Shown one piece after another: positions 9,107 through 18,250 of a DNA stretch of 38,769 bases. The notes under the pieces are model-generated. The model was not told the DNA's origin. It worked only from the letters and a program-made list of their open reading frames with translations, and did no database searches. This DNA is from Terriglobia bacterium (GTDB lineage Bacteria > Acidobacteriota > Terriglobia > UBA7540): positions 1-38,769 of the forward strand of contig JAIQGB010000010.1 of assembly GCA_020072905.1 (NCBI GenBank). The letters run 5' to 3'. The position numbers and the translations under genes are program-made. Within the stretch, counting starts at the first letter, position 1; every line of letters begins with the position of its first letter.

Positions 9107-10063
9107 ATGAGCACAGACGACCTGAACCGCCGGGATTTTCTGAAGACCGCCGCGGCGACGGCGGCCACTGCGGCACTGGGAGAGTTCGGCGGCGAAATCG
9201 CCCGGGCCGCGGAACTGGCTGGGCCGATCCCCCTGCGCACGCTCGGTCGCACGGGGCTGAAGGTGACGATGATCGGCTTGGGGGGCTACCACGCGGGCCT
9301 GCCGGATAAGGAGGAAGATTCCATCTCCGTCATCCATCGCGCGCTCGATCTCGGCATCAACTTCTTCGACAACGCCGATTGTTACCAGGAAGGCCGCGCC
9401 GAGGAACGCATGGGCAAGGCGCTCGAAGGCCGTCGGGACAAAATCTATCTGATGACCAAGGTGGACCAGCGTGACGTGGAGGGCTCGCGCCGGACCCTTG
9501 AAAAGAGCCTGCGCAGCCTGAGGACGGATTACCTCGATATCTGGCAGTTTCACGGCGTGATGAACCTCGGGGAACTCGACCGCATCTTCGCCCCGGGCGG
9601 CGCGCTTGAGACCGCCGAAAAGGCCAAGAAGGAAGGCAAGGTCCGCTTTATCGGTATGACCGGGCACTACGACCCGCAGGTCCACCTCGCGGCCGTGAAG
9701 CGCTATCCCTTCGACACAATTCAGATGCCCATTAACGTCGTGGACTACCACTTCCAGAGCTTCCGCAAAACGGTCGTCGATGAAGCGCTCCGGCGCAATG
9801 TGGGTGTGATTGCCATGAAGACCCTGAGCTTTGGCAACATTCTGACCAAAGGCGTGGCGAAGGTGGCGGAGGCGCTTCCCTGGGTCTGGAGCCAGCCGAT
9901 CAGCGTCCTCGTCTCCGGCTGCGATTCCGTGGAGCGGCTCGACTACAACGTCTACCTTGCCAAGACCTTTAAGCCCATGCCGGAGTCCGAACAGGCGGCG
10001 CTGCTCGAACGCACCAAGCCGTTTGCCGGCGTCGAGGTCGAAAACCACAAGCGTGGCGTCTAG
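9107..10063 (+). CDS. Tat-exported aldo/keto reductase family protein
   Basis: RRDFLK twin-arginine motif; RTLGRTGLKVTMIGLGGYH, NFFDNADCYQEGRAEERMGKAL, LDIWQFHG. ATG 9107 preceded by AAGGAG. Confidence 0.9.
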   Translation: MSTDDLNRRDFLKTAAATAATAALGEFGGEIARAAELAGPIPLRTLGRTGLKVTMIGLGGYHAGLPDKEEDSISVIHRALDLGINFFDNADCYQEGRAEERMGKALEGRRDKIYLMTKVDQRDVEGSRRTLEKSLRSLRTDYLDIWQFHGVMNLGELDRIFAPGGALETAEKAKKEGKVRFIGMTGHYDPQVHLAAVKRYPFDTIQMPINVVDYHFQSFRKTVVDEALRRNVGVIAMKTLSFGNILTKGVAKVAEALPWVWSQPISVLVSGCDSVERLDYNVYLAKTFKPMPESEQAALLERTKPFAGVEVENHKRGV

Positions 10064-10100
10064 CGATAACCCTGACTTTCGCGCAAGGCCACTCCTGCCT

Positions 10101-10787
10101 GTGAAACCTAAGCTTCGTGTCCGCTGGAGCCTCACACCTCGCCAGGCGATGCGCGAACAGGAACGCCTGCGCGAGCGCGTGGTGCTCGAGGACGATTTCG
10201 ACTCCATCCGCTACGTGGCCGGCGCCGACGTCGCCTTCGATCCCGCCACCGATATCGCCTTCGCGGGGGTTATCGTCTATACGTTCCCTGGACTCCAGGA
10301 GGTCGAGCGGCGCATGGTCCGCCGCAAGCTGCGCTTCCCTTACGTTCCCGGATTGCTTTCCTTCCGCGAAAGCCCGCTGCTGCTCGCCGCCTTCGCTCGC
10401 CTGCGCACGGAGCCGGACCTGATTCTCATTGACGGCCATGGCCGCGCGCACCCTCGGCTGTTTGGCATCGCCTGCCATCTCGGCGTGGTGCTCGACAAGC
10501 CCACGATCGGCTGCGCCAAATCGCTCCTGGTCGGAGAGCATTCCGAGCCCGGCACCCAGCGGGGCGCAACCGCGCCGCTCATCTTCAAGGGGGAGCGCGT
10601 CGGCGAGGTTTTGCGGACGCGAGCGAATGTCAAACCGATTTACGTCACCATCGGGCACCGCGTTTCTCTTCCCTCTGCCGTCAAGATTGTGGAGCGCTGC
10701 CTGGATGGCTTCCGTATCCCCAAGCCGACGCGCGAGGCGGACCACTACGTCCGCGACCTGCGGCGCGCCTGGCAAAGGAGAGCCTGA
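10101..10787 (+). CDS. nfi: Endonuclease V
   Basis: YVAGADVAF, FPYVPGLLSFRE, DLILIDGHGRAHPRLFGIACHLGVVLDKPTIGCAKS. Start GTG 10101 or ATG 10149. Confidence 0.88.
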   Translation: MKPKLRVRWSLTPRQAMREQERLRERVVLEDDFDSIRYVAGADVAFDPATDIAFAGVIVYTFPGLQEVERRMVRRKLRFPYVPGLLSFRESPLLLAAFARLRTEPDLILIDGHGRAHPRLFGIACHLGVVLDKPTIGCAKSLLVGEHSEPGTQRGATAPLIFKGERVGEVLRTRANVKPIYVTIGHRVSLPSAVKIVERCLDGFRIPKPTREADHYVRDLRRAWQRRA

Positions 10788-10847
10788 GGGCGGCTTGGGC
10801 TCGCGCTCAGCATCCGGCGGTGTGGACCGGCCGCGGCCCGTGCGGAG

Positions 10848-10856
10848 TGCTATAAT
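10848..10856 (+). promoter_or_regulatory. Extended -10 promoter element (TGCTATAAT) of pyrR
   Basis: Exact TGCTATAAT; 7 nt separate it from the ATG at 10864. Confidence 0.6.
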
Positions 10857-10863
10857 CACGCCC

Positions 10864-11451
10864 ATGAAAGCCCCGGCAACGCGCAAGGTGTCCAAGGCGG
10901 GCGGACCGCTCCGCGAGAAGGCGCAACTGATGTCGTCTTCGGAGATCGACCGCACGCTGGTTCGCCTAGCGCACGAGATTGTGGAGCGCAACAACGGCGC
11001 CGCGGGGCTGGCGCTGGTCGGCGTGCGCCGGCGCGGATTTCCGCTCGCCGAGCGTCTGGCCCGGAAGATCGCCGACATCGAAAAGGTCCACCCGCCCGTG
11101 GGGACGATCGATATCACGTTCTATCGCGACGACCGCTCCACTTCCGTCGGCGAAGCCCGCGTCGAGCACACCTCCGTTCCTTTCAGCATCGAGGACAAGA
11201 CCGTGATCCTGGTGGACGACGTTCTCTACACGGGCCGCTCCACGCGCGCGGCGCTCGACGCGCTGGTGGACCGCGGGCGCCCGCGGCGCGTCGAACTCTG
11301 CGTGCTCATCGACCGCGGCCACCGCGAGCTGCCCATCCAGGCCAATTACGTCGGGCGGGTCGTGCAGACTGCCGAGGCCGAGATTGTGGAAGTCCACCTC
11401 CACGAAGTGGATGGCGAAGATCGCGTGGTGCTCTGCGAGGAATCGCCGTAA
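10864..11451 (+). CDS. pyrR: Bifunctional pyrimidine operon regulator / uracil phosphoribosyltransferase PyrR
   Basis: ALVGVRRRGFPLAERLARKI, GTIDITFYRDD, VILVDDVLYTGRSTRAALDAL (PRPP-binding motif). Confidence 0.92.
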   Translation: MKAPATRKVSKAGGPLREKAQLMSSSEIDRTLVRLAHEIVERNNGAAGLALVGVRRRGFPLAERLARKIADIEKVHPPVGTIDITFYRDDRSTSVGEARVEHTSVPFSIEDKTVILVDDVLYTGRSTRAALDALVDRGRPRRVELCVLIDRGHRELPIQANYVGRVVQTAEAEIVEVHLHEVDGEDRVVLCEESP

Positions 11452-11626
11452 TGCGCCGCCAACGCGCCATGACCGCTGATCGAGATGCCGCGGACGCCGC
11501 CGCACCCTCCCTCCCCAGGCCTGCGGCGCCAAGGGATTGCCCGAACATCTCGGTCAGCAACGCGGTGCATCACAATGAGCAGGGGAAGTCCCAGGAGACA
11601 AGGAGCACCGGAGAGAAGGAGAATCT

Positions 11627-12382
11627 ATGACCGACAAATTCTGGAAATTCGTGACCGCCGGCATCGTGTTTCTGCTTGCGATCTTCCCGGCCTATCTTCG
11701 GGCGGGGGCCTCCGATTCCGCCAAGCGCTCGCTGGAGCATTTGCTTCTGGGCAAGGATGTAAAGGCTTTGACTCAGCTCCCCGCGACCAAAGAAGGCTTG
11801 AACATTTACTATGCGCCCCCGGGAGGGAAGGACTGGGATCAGCGCGGGCTGAACTTGCATGACCTGACCAAGTGGCTGAAGGAACGTGGAGTCGGCGTGG
11901 AATCCAACCAAGTCGTCACCATCACCAACATCAAAATCCATGGAGATATGGTTGAAGTCCACCTGGGCGGGGGCGGCATGGGTCGGCGGGGCAGCAAGCA
12001 CGCCCAGTCAACCGCTCCGGGGTTTCAGCGCGCCGGCGGGTCGAGAATCAATTTCCGCTACAAACGCGACGTCACCGACGCCGATCTCCAGCCCAGCGCC
12101 TTTCTCGATTTCATGGGCCGGGTTCTGGACGTCAGCGAGATCCGCGAGGAGGCCGCGAAGAGAGACCTTCCCCCCGACGTTCGCCGCGCTGTCGAGGCCA
12201 AGGATGTCGTCGAGGGCATGACTTATCAGATGGTGCTGCTGAGCTGGGGCGATCCGGAGCAGAAGAAGATCAACGAGAGCGGAGAGGGCAAACTCTCCGA
12301 AACCTGGTTCTACTTGAAGGACGGCCAACGCTGGGTGGTGGACTTCCTCAACGGCAAGGTTTCTCGGACCCAGAAGTTCTGA
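11627..12382 (+). CDS. Hypothetical exported protein
   Basis: ORF with N-terminal hydrophobic signal (FWKFVTAGIVFLLAIFPAYLRA); stop TGA abuts the next ATG. Confidence 0.7.
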   Translation: MTDKFWKFVTAGIVFLLAIFPAYLRAGASDSAKRSLEHLLLGKDVKALTQLPATKEGLNIYYAPPGGKDWDQRGLNLHDLTKWLKERGVGVESNQVVTITNIKIHGDMVEVHLGGGGMGRRGSKHAQSTAPGFQRAGGSRINFRYKRDVTDADLQPSAFLDFMGRVLDVSEIREEAAKRDLPPDVRRAVEAKDVVEGMTYQMVLLSWGDPEQKKINESGEGKLSETWFYLKDGQRWVVDFLNGKVSRTQKF

Positions 12383-12613
12383 ATGCACTTTCCTGTCGCG
12401 CCCGAAGACGTAAAGATTGTTCACGGCCACGCCGGCCGCGGCCTGCAGGTGGTCTGCAACTGCGGGTGCGTAAACCTGAGCTACCCCGAAAGCGTCGTGC
12501 CCGTCTGGCACTGCCGCAATTGCGAACGAATCCTCAGCGAGGATTTCCCGCGGCTGGTCGAGAAAGCGCTCGCCCTGCAGCCGCAGGAGCCGACACCCGC
12601 AGCGGGGCACTGA
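12383..12613 (+). CDS. Small cysteine-rich (putative zinc-binding) hypothetical protein
   Basis: VVCNCGCVNLSYPESVVPVWHCRNCERIL; ATG follows the upstream TGA directly (tgaatg). Confidence 0.6.
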   Translation: MHFPVAPEDVKIVHGHAGRGLQVVCNCGCVNLSYPESVVPVWHCRNCERILSEDFPRLVEKALALQPQEPTPAAGH

Positions 12614-12762
12614 ACAGCCCGGCAGTTCGCCTTCTTGCTCTGTCCCCCACCGCCCCCCGAGACAATTTCCGTCATCGCGAATCGAGCCTGCGGTTGCACA
12701 TTGCGCTAGAATGAGCGCCGCAGGGTATCGACGTTTCAATCGTCCGCACGCTGGAGACTGTC

Positions 12763-14022
12763 ATGAGATCGAATCCCCGCTCCGTCAGCCGAGCCGCCAT
12801 CGCAGGATTGTGTGTGGCCGCCTGCGCCGCCTCAGCAGGGCTGTTCGCCGCGCCGTCGCAAAGGCCCAAAGTGCGAGCCGTCACCGGCTTTGTGAAGATT
12901 GACCGAGCGCACTACCGGGAGCAGATCGCGGAAACACTCACGGTGTTGCGCCAAGCCAAGGCCGAGTTCGAAAAGGGCGGCTACGAGGTGGAGTCGCTGC
13001 GCATCACGACTCAGCCGTTTCCAGAATACATTCGCGGACTGAGCCGCGCGGAGGCGCTCACCTTTTTTCGCGCCTACGACACGCTGGCGGCGCGGGAATC
13101 CTTTGCCCCGAACATCGGGCCCGCCATGCTGCATGATTCCGACGACCCAGCCTCCGTGGAACTGCTGGGCGAAATCCTCTCCACCACGAAGAACCTGGGC
13201 TCCAGCGTCATCGTCGGGGACGCTGAGGGAATTCATGGGAAGAACGTACGAGCCTCGGCGCGCATGCTGAAATTCGTCGAGGAGCAGAGCCCGCGCAGCC
13301 AGGGCAATTTCAATTTTGCCGTGACGGCCATGCTCGAGCCCTACGCGCCCTTCTATCCGGGTTCCTACCACACGGGTGAGGGAAAGCGTTTCGCGGTCGC
13401 ACTCGAAGGAGCGAATGTGGTCGAGGAAATCTTCGCGGCCCACCGCGGCGATCCACCCGCGGCGACCGCGGCGCTGGCCCAGGTACTCGGTGAGCACACG
13501 CGCGCCATCGAGGCCATCGCGCGCCAGGTCGAGAAAGAGAGCGGCTGGACTTATATGGGCATCGATGCCACCCCCGCACCGTTCCGCGCGGTTTCCATCG
13601 GCAAGGCCATCGAAGTGCTGACGGGCGCGCCGTTTGGATCGAGCGGAACAATGACCGCGGCGGCGGCGATCACCGCGGCTCTGCGCTCGCTGCCTGTCCG
13701 GCGCGTGGGTTACACCGGGCTGATGCTCCCCGTCCTCGAAGACGATTTGCTGGCGCAGCGATGGGACGAGGGGAAGTATTCGATTGATTCGCTTCTGGCT
13801 TATTCGGCGGTGTGTGGCACAGGCCTCGATACGGTTCCGCTGCCCGGGGACGTTTCCGCCGAGCAACTGGAACGCATCATCAGCGACATGGCGACGCTGG
13901 CGGTCAAATGGCACAAGCCACTGAGCGCCCGCCTGCTGCCCGTCTACGGCAAGAAGGCCGGCGATCGGACGGAGTTCAACGATCCTTTCCTCGCCAACGC
14001 CGTCATCCACCCCTTGCCGTAA
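12763..14022 (+). CDS. DUF711 family protein with N-terminal signal peptide
   Basis: FAPNIGPAMLHDSDDPASVELLGEILSTTKNLGSSVIV, GWTYMGIDATPAPF, FGSSGTMTAAAAITAAL, GYTGLMLPVLED; N-terminal AAIAGLCVAACAASAGLFAAP. Confidence 0.8.
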   Translation: MRSNPRSVSRAAIAGLCVAACAASAGLFAAPSQRPKVRAVTGFVKIDRAHYREQIAETLTVLRQAKAEFEKGGYEVESLRITTQPFPEYIRGLSRAEALTFFRAYDTLAARESFAPNIGPAMLHDSDDPASVELLGEILSTTKNLGSSVIVGDAEGIHGKNVRASARMLKFVEEQSPRSQGNFNFAVTAMLEPYAPFYPGSYHTGEGKRFAVALEGANVVEEIFAAHRGDPPAATAALAQVLGEHTRAIEAIARQVEKESGWTYMGIDATPAPFRAVSIGKAIEVLTGAPFGSSGTMTAAAAITAALRSLPVRRVGYTGLMLPVLEDDLLAQRWDEGKYSIDSLLAYSAVCGTGLDTVPLPGDVSAEQLERIISDMATLAVKWHKPLSARLLPVYGKKAGDRTEFNDPFLANAVIHPLP

Positions 14023-14041
14023 TCCGGACGCAGGAGAGTCC

Positions 14042-14245
14042 ATGACCTCGGAAGGCCCCCGCGTCGAACGGGTCGGGCTCTGCGCCCGATGCCAGCACGT
14101 CAAGCTCATTCACACCGATCGCGGCTCAATCTTCTATCAATGCTCGCGTGCCGCGACTGATCCGACCTACCCCCGCTATCCCGTGTTGCCGATGCTCGAA
14201 TGCCGGGGTTTTGAGGAGAAGGAGCGCGCGCTCGAAAAGCGTTGA
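14042..14245 (+). CDS. Small cysteine-containing hypothetical protein
   Basis: GLCARCQHVKLIHTDRGSIFYQCSRAATDPTYPRYPVLPMLECRGFE. Confidence 0.6.
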   Translation: MTSEGPRVERVGLCARCQHVKLIHTDRGSIFYQCSRAATDPTYPRYPVLPMLECRGFEEKERALEKR

Positions 14246-14311
14246 CGTTGCCGCGCCCCAAACGAGGCCGCTTGCCAGCGACCGCCTTCTTCGTTCAAAC
14301 TGTGCTCACGC

Positions 14312-15247
14312 ATGCGCGACAAGATTTACATCGTCAGCTTTCTCCTCGGGGCGGCTCTGCTGCTCTACTTGGGGCGCAGTCTCTTCCAGGGATCGGCCGT
14401 CGCGACCTGGGGCCTGACGTTTGCGGGCACGACTGCGGCGGGCGTGCTGGGGATGGCGCTCTACCGCGTGCAACTCGAATTGCGTGCCAGCCGGCAGGAA
14501 CTGGCGATGAGGCAGGCGGAGCTGAACTTCGCCCTGGAGGTCCAACGCGCGCTTTTCCCCCGCCAACTGCCGACGGACCGCGGCCTGGAGTTTTCGGGAG
14601 TCTGTGTTCCCGCGCGGGGGATCAGCGGCGACTACTACGACGTCGTCCCGCTCTCGAACGGCCGCGTGGCCTTCATGATCGCCGATATCAGCGGCAAGGG
14701 CATCTCGGCGGCGATCCTGATGTCGAACCTCCACGCCGTGCTCAGGACGCTGTTAGCCGCCGGCTGCACGCCCCTTGAAGTCGGCGCACGCCTCAATCAG
14801 CACTTGCACCAGGTCACCGAGGGCTCGCGTTTCGCCACGATTTTCTACGGCGAATGGAATCCGGCCACACGATACCTTTCCTATGTCAACGCGGGACATA
14901 ACCCGCCGTTTCTCATCAGCCCCCATCGCGTCCAAAGGCTCGAGCCCTGTGGCCCTCCGCTGGGCCTCTTCCCCGAATTCGAATTCGGCGTGCGCATGTG
15001 CCGCCTCGAGCGAGGTGATCTCCTCGCCCTCTTCTCCGATGGGGTCACGGAGGCAGGAATCGAACGCGGCAGAGAGTTCGGCGAGGAGCGGCTCGAGAAG
15101 CTCATCACCGCCCAGGCGCAAAAGCCGCTGGCGGAGATTCAGCAGCAGGTGCTGGCGGCGGTGACGAGCTGGGCCGGCCCGGAGGCTGAAGACGACGTGA
15201 CCCTGCTCTTAGTGAGAGCCTCCGAGGAAAACAAGGAGATGCCATGA
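14312..15247 (+). CDS. SpoIIE/PP2C-family serine/threonine phosphatase with N-terminal membrane helices
   Basis: QRALFPRQLPTDRGLEFSGVCVPARGISGDYYDVVPL, MIADISGKGISAAILMSNLHAVLR, YVNAGHNPPFLIS, LALFSDGVTEAG. Confidence 0.9.
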   Translation: MRDKIYIVSFLLGAALLLYLGRSLFQGSAVATWGLTFAGTTAAGVLGMALYRVQLELRASRQELAMRQAELNFALEVQRALFPRQLPTDRGLEFSGVCVPARGISGDYYDVVPLSNGRVAFMIADISGKGISAAILMSNLHAVLRTLLAAGCTPLEVGARLNQHLHQVTEGSRFATIFYGEWNPATRYLSYVNAGHNPPFLISPHRVQRLEPCGPPLGLFPEFEFGVRMCRLERGDLLALFSDGVTEAGIERGREFGEERLEKLITAQAQKPLAEIQQQVLAAVTSWAGPEAEDDVTLLLVRASEENKEMP

Positions 15248-15732
15248 GGATCGACGGGCACGGATGGCGCGATCATTTGCGGCTGCTCTCGCCTCTCTTT
15301 GGGCTGATTACGGCGGTTTGGGCCCTGCGCCTGATCATGGATCTCGCGGGCACTCCGGCCATGATCGTGCGCATGGTCAGCGTAGGCGTGGCGGGCGCGG
15401 TCTCCGTCCTCGTGGCGGCTGTCCTGATTCACTTTAAGCGCTTCGGAAGCTACCCCAGCGTGCTGGCGGCGGCCTTTTTGTTAATCTGCGGGGAGCAGCT
15501 CCTTATCGTTATGGCCATCGCTTTCGCCGCGCTGACCCGGACGGTCAACGTCTTTTCTTCGGCGGAGTACTCGTTTGGGCTCAGCCCCGCTAGGCACATC
15601 GCAAGTCATTTGATCTTCGGGGTAACCTTCGGCTGGATCTTCGCCGGCGCCATGGGCTGCCTGGTGCTCTGGATGCTGCGCCGCTTGGTGCCGACCGAGG
15701 TGACCCGCCAGCCAGGAAAATCCCTTCCCTAG
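15244..15732 (+). CDS. Hypothetical integral membrane protein
   Basis: Several hydrophobic segments; ATGA overlap with the upstream phosphatase gene. Confidence 0.65.
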   Translation: MRIDGHGWRDHLRLLSPLFGLITAVWALRLIMDLAGTPAMIVRMVSVGVAGAVSVLVAAVLIHFKRFGSYPSVLAAAFLLICGEQLLIVMAIAFAALTRTVNVFSSAEYSFGLSPARHIASHLIFGVTFGWIFAGAMGCLVLWMLRRLVPTEVTRQPGKSLP

Positions 15733-15775
15733 GGCGATGGGCGCAGGCAGGGGGGGCTGTCCTTCCCGGCTGGTC

Positions 15776-16258
15776 CTACTTGAGGTGGCAACTCGCCAGC
15801 CCGCGCTTCTCGAGATACTGCTGGTGGTATTCCTCGGCGCGCCAGAATTCCGTGGCGGGAAGGATGGCAGTGACAATGGGCCTCTTGAAGGCGCCCGCGC
15901 GCTCCAGCTCCTGCTTGGAAGCTTCGGCGGCCGCCTGCTGCTCCGGCGTGTGGTAGAAGATCACGGAGCGGTATTGCGTCCCAACGTCGGGGCCCTGGCG
16001 ATTCATTTGCGTGGGGTCGTGACACGTCCAGAAGACTTTCAGGACATCTTCATAGGACACCTTCGCGGGGTCGAAGGTGACCTCCACGACTTCCGCGTGC
16101 CCGGTTCTGTCCGTACAGACATCCTTGTAGGTGGGGTTCTTCAGGCTTCCGCCCATGTAACCCACTTGCGTCGCCGTCACGCCCGGAATCTGGCGAAACG
16201 CCACCTCGACTCCCCAGAAACAACCGCCCCCAAAAGTGGCTTTTTCCATTGCCCTCAC
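15776..16258 (-). CDS. msrA: Peptide-methionine (S)-S-oxide reductase
   Basis: [61 protein letters not shown]. Confidence 0.95.
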   Translation of the reverse strand: MRAMEKATFGGGCFWGVEVAFRQIPGVTATQVGYMGGSLKNPTYKDVCTDRTGHAEVVEVTFDPAKVSYEDVLKVFWTCHDPTQMNRQGPDVGTQYRSVIFYHTPEQQAAAEASKQELERAGAFKRPIVTAILPATEFWRAEEYHQQYLEKRGLASCHLK

Positions 16259-16349
16259 CCTAAATTGAACTCAAATTGCTCTGCCCCAAAACCATTGTTG
16301 CGTCTTCCTGCGGGCAATGCAAGCGGTGCGGGGGCGCCGCTGCTCATGC

Positions 16350-16817
16350 CTATGCCGTGGCCGCTTTCTTGAGCAGGGCAATCTGGCCGGCATGATAGAG
16401 GGCGTGCTGGACGGTCCCATGGAGCATGTAATATGCCGTGTATTCCGGGCCGGGGACGGCTTCAATGAGCTGTCGGTCGGTCAGTCGCGTCAAGGCTTTC
16501 TGAAGTTCCGCGTGGGCGCGGTCGAGTGCCGCGCGCGCCTGCTTCCAGGCGGCTTCGCTCGTCTCGCCGACAGGGGGCCAGTCCTGCTCGGGTGGAAGGT
16601 CGCCAATCACCTCGCCGGAGAGCCGGCGCCGCACCACGGACTCCCACACGCCGACGTGCAACACGATTTCCCAGATGCTGTGCGCGGAAGCGATCGGCCG
16701 GCGCGCGGCCGCCTCAGCCGTCACGCCCTTGAGAGTCTCATTGAGCGCCGGGCCGTGCCAGGCTTCACCTTCGTGAGCCCGCCGCAACTGGTCTGCAATT
16801 CGCTCGATTTCTGTCAT
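16350..16817 (-). CDS. DinB family protein
   Basis: SIWEIVLHVGVWE and MLHGTVQHALYHAGQIALLKKA, DinB-type metal-binding histidines. Confidence 0.82.
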   Translation of the reverse strand: MTEIERIADQLRRAHEGEAWHGPALNETLKGVTAEAAARRPIASAHSIWEIVLHVGVWESVVRRRLSGEVIGDLPPEQDWPPVGETSEAAWKQARAALDRAHAELQKALTRLTDRQLIEAVPGPEYTAYYMLHGTVQHALYHAGQIALLKKAATA

Positions 16818-16855
16818 GGGGCCCTCCTCGACGATTGGATTATACTTCTAACGCT

Positions 16856-17890
16856 TTGGTCACGCCTTTTCGATTCGCGGTCGGCAAGCTGCCCCCCAGG
16901 GTCCTGGAACCGCTTCTCGCCGCCTGTCCCGTTCCCCGCAGCTCGCGGGTCATCGTGGGTCCCCGCTTCGGTGAAGACGCGGCGGTCATCGACATGGGGA
17001 CGAAATACCTCGTCGCCAAAACCGATCCGATCACCTTCACAGCAGAACGCATCGGCTGGTACGCTGTCAACATCAACGCCAACGACATCGCCACGCTCGG
17101 GACACGGCCACGCTGGTTTCTGGCCACGCTGCTGCTCCCCGAAACCCATACTACGCGCACTCTGGCGCGAAGCATCTTCCGCGACGTCCTGCGCGCCTGC
17201 CGCTCTCTGGGCATCACACTTTGCGGAGGCCATACGGAAATCACCGGGGGGCTTGGCCGGCCCATCGTCGTGGGCATGATGCTGGGCGAAATCGAAAAGT
17301 CGCGGCTGGTTCGCAAGGAATCGCAGCGCCCCGGCGACTTGGTGATTCTCACCAAGGGAGTCGCGGTGGAGGGCACAGCGATCCTGGCGCGAGCGAAGGC
17401 CCGCCGGCTCGAGGCAAAACTCGGAAAGCCGCTGGTTCGTCGTGCCTGGCGCCTGCTCTTCCACCCCGGAATTAGCGTGGTGCGCGAGGCTCTCCTGGCG
17501 GTGCGGCACGGAGAAATCCACGCCATGCACGACCCCACGGAAGGCGGGCTGCTCTCCGGCCTCTACGAGCTCGCGCGCGCTGGCCACGTGGGACTGCGCA
17601 TTTGGTTGGACAAAGTTCCGGTCCTTGCCGAGACGCAGGCCTTCCGCCGCGTCCTGGGATTCGATCCCTTTGCTCTGATCGCCTCTGGCGCGCTGCTGTT
17701 GGTCGCGAGCGCAGGGACGGCGGGAAGAGTCCTCGACGCGCTGGCCCGCGCCGGCATCTCCGCCGCAGCCATCGGCGAAGTTCGGCGCGCTTCAGAGGGA
17801 ATCCGCGTGCTGGATCCGGGCGGCGCGCGGCTGCGGTCGTTGGCCGTTCCCGCCCGCGACGAGTTGGCGCGGCTGCTCTCTGCCGACTAA
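16856..17890 (+). CDS. AIR synthase-related / HypE-like protein
   Basis: RFGEDAAVIDMGTKYLVAKTDPITFTAERIGWYAVNINANDIATLGTRPRWFLATLLLPE, GGHTEITGGLGRPIVVGMMLGE, HDPTEGGLLSGLYELA. Start uncertain (TTG 16835 or TTG 16856). Confidence 0.8.
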   Translation: MVTPFRFAVGKLPPRVLEPLLAACPVPRSSRVIVGPRFGEDAAVIDMGTKYLVAKTDPITFTAERIGWYAVNINANDIATLGTRPRWFLATLLLPETHTTRTLARSIFRDVLRACRSLGITLCGGHTEITGGLGRPIVVGMMLGEIEKSRLVRKESQRPGDLVILTKGVAVEGTAILARAKARRLEAKLGKPLVRRAWRLLFHPGISVVREALLAVRHGEIHAMHDPTEGGLLSGLYELARAGHVGLRIWLDKVPVLAETQAFRRVLGFDPFALIASGALLLVASAGTAGRVLDALARAGISAAAIGEVRRASEGIRVLDPGGARLRSLAVPARDELARLLSAD

Positions 17891-18020
17891 CGCTGTCTGC
17901 AGGGTTCGAGACACGCAGCGGTTATCGAGGTCGGAAGAGGGCTGCCGGATTTTTCGCTCCTGCTGATCTGAGTTGCATCAGGCGACGCCGCGGCGCGTTC
18001 AATCTTTCCCTCGCGGGTGA

Positions 18021-18049
18021 TTGGATTAAGTCTCCGCTTGTGGTATAGT
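18021..18049 (+). promoter_or_regulatory. Putative dnaA promoter (TTGGAT - 17 nt - TATAGT, TGG-extended)
   Basis: TTGGAT 18021-18026, TATAGT 18044-18049, 17-nt spacer; about 195 nt leader to ATG 18251. Confidence 0.45.
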
Positions 18050-18250
18050 CCCGCTTTCGAGCTGGACAACTCTCCGAGGACTGGTCGCCTTCTGCAGTAA
18101 GCTTCATCAGAAGAGGGAACGGGGAAGACTCCGAAAAAAGGTCGCAGGAGTCAGAGACCGCTAGAGTCCACTCTGACAGGAAGCTTTTCCCGTCGGGCGC
18201 AGGGGGGAGTCGTCCCGTCAAACAGAATCCTCCATTCTCAGATCGACGCC

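Noticed and set aside
9065-10207. 380-aa minus-strand ORF antisense to aldo/keto reductase
   Set aside because: Shadow ORF; the opposite strand encodes a well-supported protein.
12832-14109. 425-aa minus-strand ORF antisense to DUF711
   Set aside because: Shadow ORF of GC-rich coding DNA; Arg/His/Gly-rich with no recognisable domain, while the + strand has a clear family match.
18150-18177. tRNA or known riboswitch in the dnaA leader
   Set aside because: No cloverleaf or recognisable riboswitch core; only simple inverted repeats.
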